NCBI RefSeq assembly: GCF_017874535.1
Contig: NZ_JAGGLS010000001.1
Coordinates: forward strand, 248,001-312,000
DNA: 64,000 nucleotides
Source: Anaerococcus nagyae
GTDB lineage: Bacteria; Bacillota; Clostridia; Tissierellales; Peptoniphilaceae
Direction: 5' to 3'
A program made the position numbers and the translations under genes. Shown here piece by piece: positions 17,067 through 25,930 of the stretch. Below the pieces are notes generated by a model that was not told the DNA's origin, did no database searches, and saw only the letters and a program-made list of their open reading frames with translations. Each line of letters starts with the position of its first letter. Within the stretch, counting starts at the first letter, position 1.

Positions 17067-18473
17067 ATGGAAACTAAGTTAAAAGATAAGACTACTAAAG
17101 TAGCTTTTTCTAAAGCTATTGATCTTGCACTAAAGCATGTAAAAAAAGATCCTGTTGAAGGTATGAAGGATATTACTAAGATAATGGATAAGTACATAAT
17201 GCCTAAATCTTCAGAAGAAAACAGTGCAAAGCATGCTCTTGAAAGAATTAGAGCAGAATTTGCTAATCCTTCATCTAAGTGGGCTTCTTTTGCTGAAGAA
17301 ATAGTAGATGAAGTTGATGATCATGTATTAAAGCAATTTATCATGACAGTAGCTTATAATGCTGTTTATAAAGGAAATGCTAAAAGAAATGAGCTTCAAA
17401 GACAATATAATTGCAATATTCCATGGGCAATTCTTTTTGATCCTACTTCTGCTTGTAACTTAGAATGTAAAGGTTGCTGGGCTGCAGAATATGGACATAA
17501 AAACAACCTAAGCTATGAAGAAATGGAAGATATTGTTAGACAAGCAAATGAAATCGGTTGCTATTTCTTCTTATTGACAGGTGGAGAACCTATGGTTAGA
17601 AAAGATGACATTATTAAACTTGCTAACGAGTTTAATGAATCCGAATTCTTCTTATTTACAAATGGTACATTAATTGACGATGAATTTTGCGATGAAGTTG
17701 TAAAAGCTGGAAATATATCATTTGGTCTTAGTGTTGAAGGTACAGAAGAGTCTACAGACTTTAGAAGAGGAGAGGGTGTATATAAAAGAGTTCTAGATGC
17801 CATGGATAGACTTAGAGAGCACAAACTTTTATATGGTGTCTCTGTATGCTATACATCTAAAAACTATGAACAAATTACTTCAGATGAATTTATATCAAAA
17901 ATGATAGATCACGGATGTAAGCTAGCCTGGTTCTTCCATTATATGCCTGTTGGTAACGATGCCGATCCTTCACTTTTACCAACACCACAACAAAGACAAT
18001 ATGTTTGTGAAAGAATAAGATATATAAGATCTGGCTCTAGTCCATACAAGATATACGCTATAGATTTCCAAAATGATGGTGAATTTATAAATGGTTGTAT
18101 AGCAGGTGGAAGAAACTATTTGCATATTAATTCTCTAGGAGATGTAGAACCTTGTGCATTTATCCACTATTCAGATTCAAATATTAGAGAAAAAACACTT
18201 ATGGAAAGTTTACAAAGTCCTCTATTTATGGCTTATCATGATAACCAACCATTTAATGACAATATGTTTAAACCTTGTCCAATGCTAGAAAATGCTGGAA
18301 AACTTACAAAAATCGTAGAGGAATCAAAAGCAAAATCAACTGACTTTATATCACCAGAAGATCCTAAAGATCTAGAAGCAAAATGTAGTCCATATGCTAA
18401 AAATTGGAATAAAACTGCAGATGAAATCTGGGAAAAAAGAAAAGAAGAAAAGAAAGCTAATCTAGCAAAATAG
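17067..18473 (+). CDS. Radical SAM protein of unknown substrate
   Basis: A 468-residue radical SAM enzyme. The [4Fe-4S]-SAM cysteines are in TSACNLECKGCW (about residues 129-137, C-x3-C-x2-C), followed by LLTGGEP (SAM site). A cysteine-bearing C-terminal part (GCIAGGRNYLHINSLGDVEPCAFIHYSD, then KPCPMLEN and KCSPYAKN) looks like a SPASM or twitch auxiliary-cluster region. An N-terminal helical extension of about 115 residues precedes the barrel. Substrate unknown; location between a Crp-family regulator and hcp suggests redox or nitrosative stress. RBS AGGAGG is an unusual 14 bases upstream of the ATG. Confidence 0.8.
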   Translation: METKLKDKTTKVAFSKAIDLALKHVKKDPVEGMKDITKIMDKYIMPKSSEENSAKHALERIRAEFANPSSKWASFAEEIVDEVDDHVLKQFIMTVAYNAVYKGNAKRNELQRQYNCNIPWAILFDPTSACNLECKGCWAAEYGHKNNLSYEEMEDIVRQANEIGCYFFLLTGGEPMVRKDDIIKLANEFNESEFFLFTNGTLIDDEFCDEVVKAGNISFGLSVEGTEESTDFRRGEGVYKRVLDAMDRLREHKLLYGVSVCYTSKNYEQITSDEFISKMIDHGCKLAWFFHYMPVGNDADPSLLPTPQQRQYVCERIRYIRSGSSPYKIYAIDFQNDGEFINGCIAGGRNYLHINSLGDVEPCAFIHYSDSNIREKTLMESLQSPLFMAYHDNQPFNDNMFKPCPMLENAGKLTKIVEESKAKSTDFISPEDPKDLEAKCSPYAKNWNKTADEIWEKRKEEKKANLAK

Positions 18474-18492
18474 TAAAATAAAATTAAAAATT

Positions 18493-18526
18493 AAAGCTCG
18501 AAATTCACATAGGAACTTCGAGCTTT
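18493..18526. terminator. Bidirectional terminator between radical SAM gene and hcp
   Basis: AAAGCTCGAA (18493-18502) pairs perfectly with TTCGAGCTTT (18517-18526) around a 14-base loop, with T-rich sequence on the plus side and A-rich sequence before it. It serves both convergent genes. Confidence 0.8.
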
Positions 18527-18548
18527 ATCTTTATCTAATTTTCTCTAT

Positions 18549-20168
18549 TTAAGCAGTCATTTCTTCTAAGTCTTCTTTAACACTTGTATTTGGAGCAATA
18601 CCAAAATTTTCTACTAAGAAATCTACAACTGTTTCTGATAGGAAGGCTGGAAGAGTTGGTCCTAAATGAATATTCTTAACTCCTAGACTCAATAGAGCAA
18701 GTAGTACTATTACTGCTTTTTGTTCATACCAAGCAATATTATATTCTATTGGTAGATCATTTATTGAATCTAAGCCAAATGCTTCTTGTAGAGTAAGAGC
18801 AATTTGTACTAGTGAGTAAGAGTCGTTACATTGACCAGCGTCTAATACTCTTGGGATTCCATTGATATCTCCAAGACCTAATTTATTATAACGATACTTA
18901 GCACATCCTGCTGTTAAAATCACCCAATCTTTAGGTATAGCTTCAGCAAAGTCTGTATAATATGATCTATCTTTAAATCTGCCATCACAGCCTGCCATCA
19001 CTACAAATTTCTTAATATTTCCTGCATTAATCTCTTCTACAACTTTATCCGCTAGTTGAACAACTTGATTGTGAGCAAAACCACCTACAACTTTAGTATC
19101 CTCAAGATTTGTTGGAGCTTTACAACTTTTAGCAAGTTCTATAATTTCTGAGAAGTCTTTGTATCCATTTTCGTCTTTTTCTATATGTTTACATCCTGGA
19201 TAACCAGCATCCCCTGTTGTAAACATTCTATCTTGATAAGTATTATCTTTTTTCATTGGAACAATACAATTTGTTGTCATAAGTATTGGACCGTTGAATG
19301 CCTCAAATTCATCATTTTGAGTCCACCAGCTATTACCATAATTACCATGGAAGTGATCATACTTTTTGAATTCTGGATAATAATTTGCTGGTAGCATTTC
19401 AGAGTGAGTATAGATTTCTACGCCGCTATCTTTACTTTGATCTAAAAGCATTTTCATATCATTTAGATCATGACCTGATATAAGGATAGCTGGCTTATCC
19501 CCTGCAGAATAATCAACCTCTGTAATTTCTGGGTTACCAAAACTTTCGGTATTTGCCTTATCAAGTAAAGCCATAGCCTTAACTCCATGACTTCCTGTAT
19601 CCATTACTAAATCAATTAAACTTGCTACTTCTTTGTCAGATTTAGTAGTTTCTTCTAGAGCATGAGCAATAAATCTATCTACTTCTTGATCTCTATAACC
19701 TAATACATTCGCATGGTGATTGTAAGCTGCCATTCCCTTTAAGCCATATGTAGTAAGTTCAACAAGGGATCTTTCATCCTCATTCATTGTATTAAGCACA
19801 CCAACTTCAATGGCCTTTCTTTCAAGTTCCTTATCATCCATTGATGAATAAAGAGCTATTTCAGATAAGTTATCTTTATTATCTAACTTTTCAATTAGCT
19901 CATCTTTCATTTTTATAGTTTCTTTAACAACTTTCATAATAGCGTCTGTATCAAAGTTTGCATTTGTAATAGTTACAAATAAATTATTTGAAATCCTATC
20001 ATATACTTCTTCATTGTCATCACCAATTCTATTGGCAACTTCTGCAAGTCCTTTTGTTACATATACTAATAAGTCTTGAGCATTTGCAGTATCTTCTTTC
20101 TTACCACAAACACCTTGTACTGTACATCCTTCATTCTTAGCTGTTTCTTGACATTGATAACAAAACAT
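18549..20168 (-). CDS. hcp: Hybrid cluster protein (hydroxylamine reductase / NO reductase type)
   Basis: A 539-residue hybrid cluster protein, which carries a [4Fe-4S] cluster and a 4Fe-2S-2O hybrid cluster and detoxifies NO or hydroxylamine. The N-terminal cysteines C3, C6, C15 and C21 have the class I spacing C-x2-C-x8-C-x5-C. Hybrid-cluster ligands are visible in [32 protein letters not shown] and [10 protein letters not shown]. Length matches the family (about 540-550). RBS AAGGAGT lies before the ATG. The promoter carries a Crp/Fnr-type palindrome at the activating position. Confidence 0.97.
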   Translation of the reverse strand: MFCYQCQETAKNEGCTVQGVCGKKEDTANAQDLLVYVTKGLAEVANRIGDDNEEVYDRISNNLFVTITNANFDTDAIMKVVKETIKMKDELIEKLDNKDNLSEIALYSSMDDKELERKAIEVGVLNTMNEDERSLVELTTYGLKGMAAYNHHANVLGYRDQEVDRFIAHALEETTKSDKEVASLIDLVMDTGSHGVKAMALLDKANTESFGNPEITEVDYSAGDKPAILISGHDLNDMKMLLDQSKDSGVEIYTHSEMLPANYYPEFKKYDHFHGNYGNSWWTQNDEFEAFNGPILMTTNCIVPMKKDNTYQDRMFTTGDAGYPGCKHIEKDENGYKDFSEIIELAKSCKAPTNLEDTKVVGGFAHNQVVQLADKVVEEINAGNIKKFVVMAGCDGRFKDRSYYTDFAEAIPKDWVILTAGCAKYRYNKLGLGDINGIPRVLDAGQCNDSYSLVQIALTLQEAFGLDSINDLPIEYNIAWYEQKAVIVLLALLSLGVKNIHLGPTLPAFLSETVVDFLVENFGIAPNTSVKEDLEEMTA

Positions 20169-20223
20169 ATTATTACTCCTTTATAAACCTAAATGTCTAA
20201 TATCTAATATCTTTTATGATTAC

Positions 20224-20266
20224 ATTATAGAATATACCCATCATAAAATCTGTAACATATGTTACA
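20224..20266 (-). promoter_or_regulatory. hcp promoter with Crp/Fnr-type operator near -41.5
   Basis: On the minus strand TATAAT (20224-20229) has no consensus -35; instead the perfect 16-bp palindrome TGTAACATATGTTACA (20251-20266) is centred 34.5 bases upstream of the last -10 base, about -41.5 from the likely start site. This is the class II activator geometry of Crp/Fnr proteins. Confidence 0.75.
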
Positions 20267-20322
20267 TTTCCAAAATTTTTCTAAAAATAAATATACGACT
20301 ATTCACAGATTTTGATATTGGG

Positions 20323-20328
20323 TATAAT
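20323..20328 (+). promoter_or_regulatory. -10 box for the EIIA-Glc gene
   Basis: TATAAT at 20323-20328 is preceded by TTGGG; the gene starts 37 bases later behind AAGGAGG. The -35 match (TTCACA, 15-base spacer) is weak. Confidence 0.5.
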
Positions 20329-20365
20329 TGTAAAAAGATTTACTAACTCATTATAAGGAGGAAAT

Positions 20366-20875
20366 ATGGGATTATTTGATAAATTTAAATCAAAAACAGA
20401 TAAAGAAGCAGAAAATATAAATATTAACGAAAATATTATATTAGCTCCTATGACAGGAGAAGCTAAAAATATAAAAGACTGCCAAGATCCAGTTTTTGCT
20501 CAAGAGCTAGTGGGTAAGGGAACTATGATAATTCCCAATGAAGGAAAATTATATAGCCCAGTTGATGGAACTATCTCAATGCTTGCTGATACAGGACATG
20601 CTGTTGGAATTACATCAAGTTCAGGGCTTGAGATCCTAATCCACGTTGGACTTGATACAGTAGAATTAGCAGGTGAACCATTTAATATAAAAGCTAGCAA
20701 GGATCAAAAAATAAATGCTGGAGACTTATTATTAGAATTTGATATAGCAAAAATCGAAGCTAGTGGTAAATCAATCGAATCACCTGTTATTATTACAAAT
20801 CCAGATGGTTATGAAATAAATGTATTAAAAACTGGTGCAGTTAACCATGGCGACGAATTAATAGAAATAAGATAA
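20366..20875 (+). CDS. crr: PTS glucose-family EIIA protein
   Basis: A stand-alone 169-residue EIIA of the glucose family. It takes phosphate from HPr and passes it to a glucose/sucrose-family EIIBC or acts as a regulator. Active histidine H93 is in LEILIHVGLDTV; the partner histidine H78 is in DTGHAVG. The first about 20 residues are charged, like the amphipathic N-terminal tail of Crr. No EIIB/EIIC of the same family lies in the window, so its partner is elsewhere. RBS AAGGAGG. A terminator follows directly. Confidence 0.93.
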   Translation: MGLFDKFKSKTDKEAENININENIILAPMTGEAKNIKDCQDPVFAQELVGKGTMIIPNEGKLYSPVDGTISMLADTGHAVGITSSSGLEILIHVGLDTVELAGEPFNIKASKDQKINAGDLLLEFDIAKIEASGKSIESPVIITNPDGYEINVLKTGAVNHGDELIEIR

Positions 20876-20925
20876 AAAATAAGGGCTTTTCTATAAACTT
20901 TATGGTTTACAAAAGCCCTATTTTT
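20876..20925 (+). terminator. Terminator after the EIIA-Glc gene
   Basis: AAAAATAAGGGCTTTT pairs with AAAAGCCCTATTTTT at 20911-20925 and ends in a T-run, directly after the stop. The HAD cluster starts 26 bases later, so it may be transcribed partly by read-through. Confidence 0.8.
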
Positions 20926-20951
20926 ATAAAATTTATACATAGAGGATTATT

Positions 20952-21767
20952 ATGAAATTAATTGCACTTGATGTAGACGGTACACTTTTAAACTCTAATC
21001 ATGAAATAAGCCAGAAAACTCGTAGAGCAATTATAAAATCTTTAGAAGAAGGTCATAAAGTAGTTATAGTCTCAGGTAGACCTACAAAAGCTATAAATCA
21101 TATAGCAAAAGAGCTAAGCCTTGATAAATATGGAGGACTTATATCAGCCTTCAATGGTGGGACAATTATCAACTATGAAACTGGACATGAACTTACTAAT
21201 CACACCATAGACCTTGACCTTGCTAAAGAAATTATAAAAGAAAGCAGAAAACTAGATATAGATGTACTAATTCCTAAAAATAAAACTATGATATCTTATA
21301 GGGACAATAAATATTTAGACCTTGAAAAAGAGATTTTGGGATTTGAAACTGAGGTTAGAGAAAATATTATAGAAAACATAGACTTTAATCCAAACAAATT
21401 ACTCCTTGCTAGTGACAAGAAAACTCTAGATGAGCTTATTCCAGTTCTAGAAAAAAAATATGGTAAAAAAACAAGCTTAGTTCGCAGCCAAGATTTTTAC
21501 TATGAAGTGATGCCCAAAGGCTTATCCAAGGGCAATAGCCTTTTAGAGATAGCAGAGTACTATAACATGGAGCAAAAAGATATTATAGCCTTTGGGGATC
21601 AGATGAATGATAAAACTATGATAGAGATAGCCGGTGTAGGTATTGCAATGGCAAATGCAATAGAAGCTATAAAAGAAATAGCAGACTACATCACGCTATC
21701 AAACGATGAAGACGGAGTTGCAAATTATCTAGAAAAATTCGTACTTAAAGGAACTTATAATGAATAA
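20952..21767 (+). CDS. Cof-type HAD phosphatase 1
   Basis: A 271-residue haloacid dehalogenase-superfamily phosphatase of the Cof (IIB) subfamily. Motif I is DVDGTLLNS with nucleophile D8 and acid D10, motif II VIVSGRP, motif III the lysine in PKGLSKGNS, motif IV FGDQMNDKTM. Such enzymes dephosphorylate sugar phosphates, FMN or PLP. First of three tandem paralogues; its stop overlaps the next start by 8 bases. Substrate unknown, although the operon ends with a phosphofructokinase. Confidence 0.88.
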   Translation: MKLIALDVDGTLLNSNHEISQKTRRAIIKSLEEGHKVVIVSGRPTKAINHIAKELSLDKYGGLISAFNGGTIINYETGHELTNHTIDLDLAKEIIKESRKLDIDVLIPKNKTMISYRDNKYLDLEKEILGFETEVRENIIENIDFNPNKLLLASDKKTLDELIPVLEKKYGKKTSLVRSQDFYYEVMPKGLSKGNSLLEIAEYYNMEQKDIIAFGDQMNDKTMIEIAGVGIAMANAIEAIKEIADYITLSNDEDGVANYLEKFVLKGTYNE

Positions 21768-22560
21768 ATTAATAGCTGTGGATGTAGATGGAACACTCTT
21801 AAATGATGACCATCAAATATTATCCAATACCAAAGACTCAATTATAAGAGCAATGCAAGCAGGTCACAAAGTAGTTATAGTTTCAGGTAGACCAACAGAA
21901 GCTATTCTACCTATAGCTAAAGAACTATCTTTTGAAAAATACGGTGGTTTAATATCATCATATAACGGTGGAGTAATAACAAACTTTAAAACAGGAGAAA
22001 AAGTTACAAATCACACTCTAAATATAGATTTAGCAAAAGAAATTTTAGAAAAAACAAAAAACTTTGATGTATTTCCACTTATAACAAATGAGTACACCAT
22101 GCTCTCAAATAAAGAAAACGCTTTTCTTACAGTTGAAACACAAATATTAGGTCTCAAGCCTTTGATTATAGAAGATTTAAGTCATGCTATTGACTTTAAT
22201 CCTCACAAAATTATATTCGTCAACTATCCTCAAAAAATTGATGAATTAATTCCTTTCTTAGAAGAAAATTTTTCTGATAGAACTAGTCAAGTCAGAAGCC
22301 TAAGATCTTTTTACGAAATCATGCCCAAAAATCTATCCAAAGGCAATTCTCTTATAGAGATAGCTAATCACTACGGAATAAATCAAAAGGATATAATAGC
22401 CTTTGGAGATGCCCAAAATGATATAAGTATGTTTGAAATGGCAGCAACTCCAATTGCTATGGCGAATGCAGATGATATTATAAAAGAAATGGCCTCATAT
22501 ATAACTCTATCTAATAACGAAAACGGAATCGGGTATTATCTAGACAAATTTATTCTCTAA
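21760..22560 (+). CDS. Cof-type HAD phosphatase 2
   Basis: A 266-residue paralogue of its neighbour: DVDGTLLND, VIVSGRP, MPKNLSKGNS and FGDAQNDISM are the four HAD motifs, with a Cof-type cap between motifs II and III. The cap (about 85-185) is the least conserved part among the three copies, which may mean different substrates. It overlaps the first copy by 8 bases and is followed by a 68-base gap with a new promoter. Confidence 0.88.
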   Translation: MNKLIAVDVDGTLLNDDHQILSNTKDSIIRAMQAGHKVVIVSGRPTEAILPIAKELSFEKYGGLISSYNGGVITNFKTGEKVTNHTLNIDLAKEILEKTKNFDVFPLITNEYTMLSNKENAFLTVETQILGLKPLIIEDLSHAIDFNPHKIIFVNYPQKIDELIPFLEENFSDRTSQVRSLRSFYEIMPKNLSKGNSLIEIANHYGINQKDIIAFGDAQNDISMFEMAATPIAMANADDIIKEMASYITLSNNENGIGYYLDKFIL

Positions 22561-22576
22561 GGTTTACAACATAATA

Positions 22577-22585
22577 TGGTATAAT
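22577..22585 (+). promoter_or_regulatory. Extended -10 promoter before HAD phosphatase 3
   Basis: TGG-TATAAT (TATAAT at 22580-22585) is an extended -10 box 44 bases before the third HAD gene; no clear -35 is present. It would allow HAD 3 and the phosphofructokinase to be transcribed independently of HAD 1-2. Confidence 0.5.
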
Positions 22586-22628
22586 TGTAATCAATGCGCA
22601 AACCATTGTATTAATAGCAGGAGGTTTT

Positions 22629-23447
22629 ATGTCTAAAATTATTGCAGTAGATATTGATGGAACACTTTTAAATAGCAAAGGTAAAATCAGCAAAAAAACT
22701 CAAAAAGCATTAGAAGATGCTTTGCAAGAGGGTAATATTGTTGTCATAGCATCAGGAAGAGATCCTAAAGGAGTCATCCAATATGCAGAAATTCTAAAGC
22801 TTGACAAATATGACGGCCTACTTTCAAACTATAATGGAGCCAGAATAACAAACTATAATACACAAGAGATATTAATCAACCATACACTAAATATTAGTGA
22901 AATGAAAAAATTATTAGAGTTTTCTGAAGATTTGGATATAAATTATACTATTTATTACGATGGTAAGTGCTATACCAACTCCATGGATACATATAAGCTT
23001 AAAGATACTAGATCAAAAAATAATATGGAAATCATATACGATCCGAAACTATCATATAATATAGACTTCGAACCAAATAATGTACTATTTGCCTGTCATC
23101 CTGACAAAATAGAGGAAGCTATAGTGCAAATTGATGATAGCTTTAATGATAAGTTTACTTTTGTAAAATCAACACCATATTACTATGAGGTTATGCCAAA
23201 AGGTATAGGGAAAGGTGAAAGTCTTCTAGAAATTGCAAAATATTATGATATTCCAATAGAAGATACAATAGCTTTTGGAGATGAAGAAAATGACCTGACA
23301 ATGATCAAAACCGCTGGTATCGGTGTCGCAATGGGAAATGCGACAGACTTAGTAAAAGAAGCTGCTGATTATATAACTTTATCAAATGATGAAGATGGAA
23401 TAGCAGATTATTTGGAAAAATTTATACTTAAAAAGGAGAAAATTTAA
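22629..23447 (+). CDS. Cof-type HAD phosphatase 3
   Basis: The third tandem Cof-type phosphatase, 272 residues: DIDGTLLNS, VIASGRDP, MPKGIGKGES and FGDEENDLTM. It is somewhat more distant from copies 1 and 2, with SGRDP instead of SGRP(T) in motif II. RBS AGGAGG. Its TAA overlaps the ATG of the phosphofructokinase gene by one base (TAATG), so the two are translationally coupled, a hint that it acts on a glycolytic phosphate ester or relieves sugar-phosphate stress (inference). Confidence 0.88.
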   Translation: MSKIIAVDIDGTLLNSKGKISKKTQKALEDALQEGNIVVIASGRDPKGVIQYAEILKLDKYDGLLSNYNGARITNYNTQEILINHTLNISEMKKLLEFSEDLDINYTIYYDGKCYTNSMDTYKLKDTRSKNNMEIIYDPKLSYNIDFEPNNVLFACHPDKIEEAIVQIDDSFNDKFTFVKSTPYYYEVMPKGIGKGESLLEIAKYYDIPIEDTIAFGDEENDLTMIKTAGIGVAMGNATDLVKEAADYITLSNDEDGIADYLEKFILKKEKI

Positions 23448-24667
23448 TGAATATTATTGTTGCTCAATCTGGTGGACCAACAAGTGTAATTAACTCATCA
23501 CTTGCAGGAGTAATATCTGCAGGAATAGAAAATAGTTTTGATAAAATCTATCTTAGTCTTCACGGTATAGAGGGAATTATCAATAATGAGATAGTAGAAG
23601 TTGATAAGAAAAAATATGAAGAAGTAAATGCAAAAGAAAGATTAATGGCAAGACCTTCTTCAATATTGGGGTCTTGTAGATTCAAACTTCCAGAATCCTT
23701 TGACGACAAAATTTTCGAAAATATTTTCAAAACATTAAAAGATTATGAGATATCAACATTTGTATATATAGGCGGAAATGACTCCATGGATACAGTCATG
23801 AAGCTAAATGAATATATGAAAGCCCATAATATAGAAGGCATAAACATCATAGGTTGTCCAAAAACCATAGACAATGACCTAATGGAAATGGATCACTCAC
23901 CAGGCTTTGCTTCTGCTGCTAAATATATAACTTCAACTTTAAGGACACTTAGAACTGATGTAGACATTTATGATTTAAAATCAGTAACTTTTGTAGAAAT
24001 AATGGGAAGACATGCAGGTTGGCTTGCAGCATCAGCTCTTACAGCTAACTATGGCATGGATAAGGAAGTGGTAAACTTAGTCTATCTACCAGAAGATAAA
24101 AAATCCTTAGATCAAGTTTTAGAAGAAATACAGGCAGAACTTGAGAATGAAAATAATCTCATAGTTGCAATAGCAGAAGGATTTAGAGACAAAGATAATA
24201 AATTAGATGAAGAAAGATTCGAAAATAAAGACGATGCCTTTGGTCATAAGATTGTAGCAGGTGTAGCAAGCAGACTTTCCGACTTAGTACGTGATAAACT
24301 AGACATAAAATCTCGAGCAGTAGAACTTTCTATAGCTCAAAGAACAAGTAATCTCATAAGCAAAATAGATGCAAACGAAGCCTACAATCTAGGCTATAAT
24401 GCTCTAGAACTTGGAATAGATAATACAAATCTAATTCCAGTACTAAAAAGAAAAGATACACCTGAATATCAAGTATACTACGAATCAGTAAGTCCAGGTC
24501 AAATAGCCAACAAAGAGATGAAAATCCCTGAAGAATGGTTGGTAGATAAAAAAACATTAGAAGAAAAAATAACAACTTATACCCTCCCACTTATAGAAGG
24601 AAGTATAGAACAAACATACAAAAATGGAATGCCTGTTTTTGTTGATATTGGTGATTTTATAAAGTAA
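23447..24667 (+). CDS. pfp: Diphosphate-dependent-type phosphofructokinase
   Basis: A 406-residue phosphofructokinase A-family enzyme for fructose-6-phosphate to fructose-1,6-bisphosphate. The sequence has GGNDSMDT (109-116), where the aspartate replaces the glycine of ATP enzymes (GGDGS), and CPKTIDNDL with K139 replacing the glycine of PGTIDND. Both changes are the known signature of PPi-dependent enzymes. Substrate motif EIMGRHAGWLA is intact. Length exceeds bacterial ATP-PFK (about 320) and fits the PPi group. Donor use is inferred from these residues. Confidence 0.88.
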   Translation: MNIIVAQSGGPTSVINSSLAGVISAGIENSFDKIYLSLHGIEGIINNEIVEVDKKKYEEVNAKERLMARPSSILGSCRFKLPESFDDKIFENIFKTLKDYEISTFVYIGGNDSMDTVMKLNEYMKAHNIEGINIIGCPKTIDNDLMEMDHSPGFASAAKYITSTLRTLRTDVDIYDLKSVTFVEIMGRHAGWLAASALTANYGMDKEVVNLVYLPEDKKSLDQVLEEIQAELENENNLIVAIAEGFRDKDNKLDEERFENKDDAFGHKIVAGVASRLSDLVRDKLDIKSRAVELSIAQRTSNLISKIDANEAYNLGYNALELGIDNTNLIPVLKRKDTPEYQVYYESVSPGQIANKEMKIPEEWLVDKKTLEEKITTYTLPLIEGSIEQTYKNGMPVFVDIGDFIK

Positions 24668-24701
24668 CTACGTGCTATAAGCATTTAATGATATCAAGCA
24701 G

Positions 24702-24868
24702 AAAATGGGGTTGTTGCAGAATGAATAAATCATCCCAAAACCATAAGAAGAAAAGAACATCTACAAAAATTTTGTCTCCATAGCCGGCAAGCTATATAAA
24801 AATTTTTCTAAGAGAACTTTCTAATTAGGGTACGATAATTATCCACAGTTTCAAAACAACCCCATTTT
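24702..24868. mobile_element. 167-bp MITE-like element with 14-bp perfect terminal inverted repeats
   Basis: AAAATGGGGTTGTT (24702-24715) and its exact complement AACAACCCCATTTT (24855-24868) bound a non-coding 139-bp core. The core holds a nested hairpin, ATAGC-CGGCAA-GCTAT, flanked by AAAAATTTT and AAAATTTTT. It lies between the convergent pfp and inositol operons, where no other terminator is seen. Size, perfect ends and lack of coding capacity suggest a miniature element; a structured RNA is the alternative. No clear target duplication is visible. Confidence 0.5.
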
Positions 24869-24913
24869 AAATATTATTAGTTACTAAGTTAGCAAATATT
24901 TAAACTGCATATT

Positions 24914-25921
24914 TTATTGAATATCTATTAACTTTCCAGTCTCAAACGACTCTTTTGCTGCATAAGCTATTCTTGAAACAGCTGTACCATCATAAACTGT
25001 AGTTTCAGGCTTTGTATCTTCTTCTATACATCTTATAAACTCTACAATTTCTGCTTTATAAGCTTCGGCAAATCTTTCGATAAAGTCTTGGCTCATCTCT
25101 TTTCTAATGCCATTTTCATCCATGATCTCAACAAGATTCTTTTGTGGAACCGAACCTATTCTTATAGTTCCTTTAGTCCCCATAATTTCAGTTTCTACAT
25201 TGTATCCATGTGGAGCTGTTCTTCCTGCAAAAAGGAATCCCATAGCATCATTTTCAAACTTCATTAATGCTGATACATTATCACCATCATTCCATTCTTT
25301 AAACTCTGGATAAGCATAAGCCCCACCTATAGCCCAAACTTGCTTTGGCTCAGATCCTATGTACCATCTCATGAGATCTATATCATGAACCGCCATATCT
25401 AAGAACTCTCCACCAGAATGTGGCCCAAAGGCAATTGCTCCTTCTATATTTTTAGTAGGATCTTGAGAGTAAGATCTTACTAAGTATACTTCTCCTATTT
25501 CACCATTATCTATAGCTTCTTTGGCGTATTTATAAGAATTATCAAATCTTCTCATAAATCCTAGCATAAATATTTGATCCGGACATTTTTCTACTGTTTT
25601 TTCTGCTTCTTTACATTGTTCTACAGTTGTTCCTAGTGGCTTTTCTGAGAATACATGCTTACCAGCTTTCAAAGCTTTAGATATTTGTTCTGTATGCAAA
25701 AATGATGGACTTGTAATTGTAATAGCATCTATATTGTCATCCTCTATCATATCATCAAAATTATTATAAGTTTTCTCAACGCCCAATCTTTGAGCTGTAT
25801 CTTTTAATAATTCATCATTCAAATCACAAAGAGCGTATAAATTTGCATTATTAAGACTTGCTATAGTTTCAGCATGAAACATACCCATGCGTCCTAAACC
25901 TATATGACCAATATTAATCAT
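24914..25921 (-). CDS. Inositol 2-dehydrogenase family protein (second copy, scyllo/chiro-type candidate)
   Basis: A 335-residue Gfo/Idh/MocA oxidoreductase: Rossmann motif GLGRMGMFHA, SEKPLG (catalytic lysine) and HDIDLMRWYIG (catalytic Asp/His region). It is the last gene of the inositol operon and is clearly diverged from the iolG product at 26235-27248. In other bacteria such second copies (IolX, IolW, IolU) oxidise scyllo-inositol or other isomers, so an isomer-specific role is likely. An alternative is another polyol or sugar. RBS GGAGG before the ATG. Confidence 0.82.
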   Translation of the reverse strand: MINIGHIGLGRMGMFHAETIASLNNANLYALCDLNDELLKDTAQRLGVEKTYNNFDDMIEDDNIDAITITSPSFLHTEQISKALKAGKHVFSEKPLGTTVEQCKEAEKTVEKCPDQIFMLGFMRRFDNSYKYAKEAIDNGEIGEVYLVRSYSQDPTKNIEGAIAFGPHSGGEFLDMAVHDIDLMRWYIGSEPKQVWAIGGAYAYPEFKEWNDGDNVSALMKFENDAMGFLFAGRTAPHGYNVETEIMGTKGTIRIGSVPQKNLVEIMDENGIRKEMSQDFIERFAEAYKAEIVEFIRCIEEDTKPETTVYDGTAVSRIAYAAKESFETGKLIDIQ

Positions 25922-25930
25922 TCTTACCTC

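Noticed and set aside
24702-24868. 6S RNA or another known structured RNA
   Set aside because: The long closing stem is suggestive, but apart from it only one internal hairpin pairs well and no 6S-like central bubble could be drawn; perfect terminal repeats fit a miniature element better.
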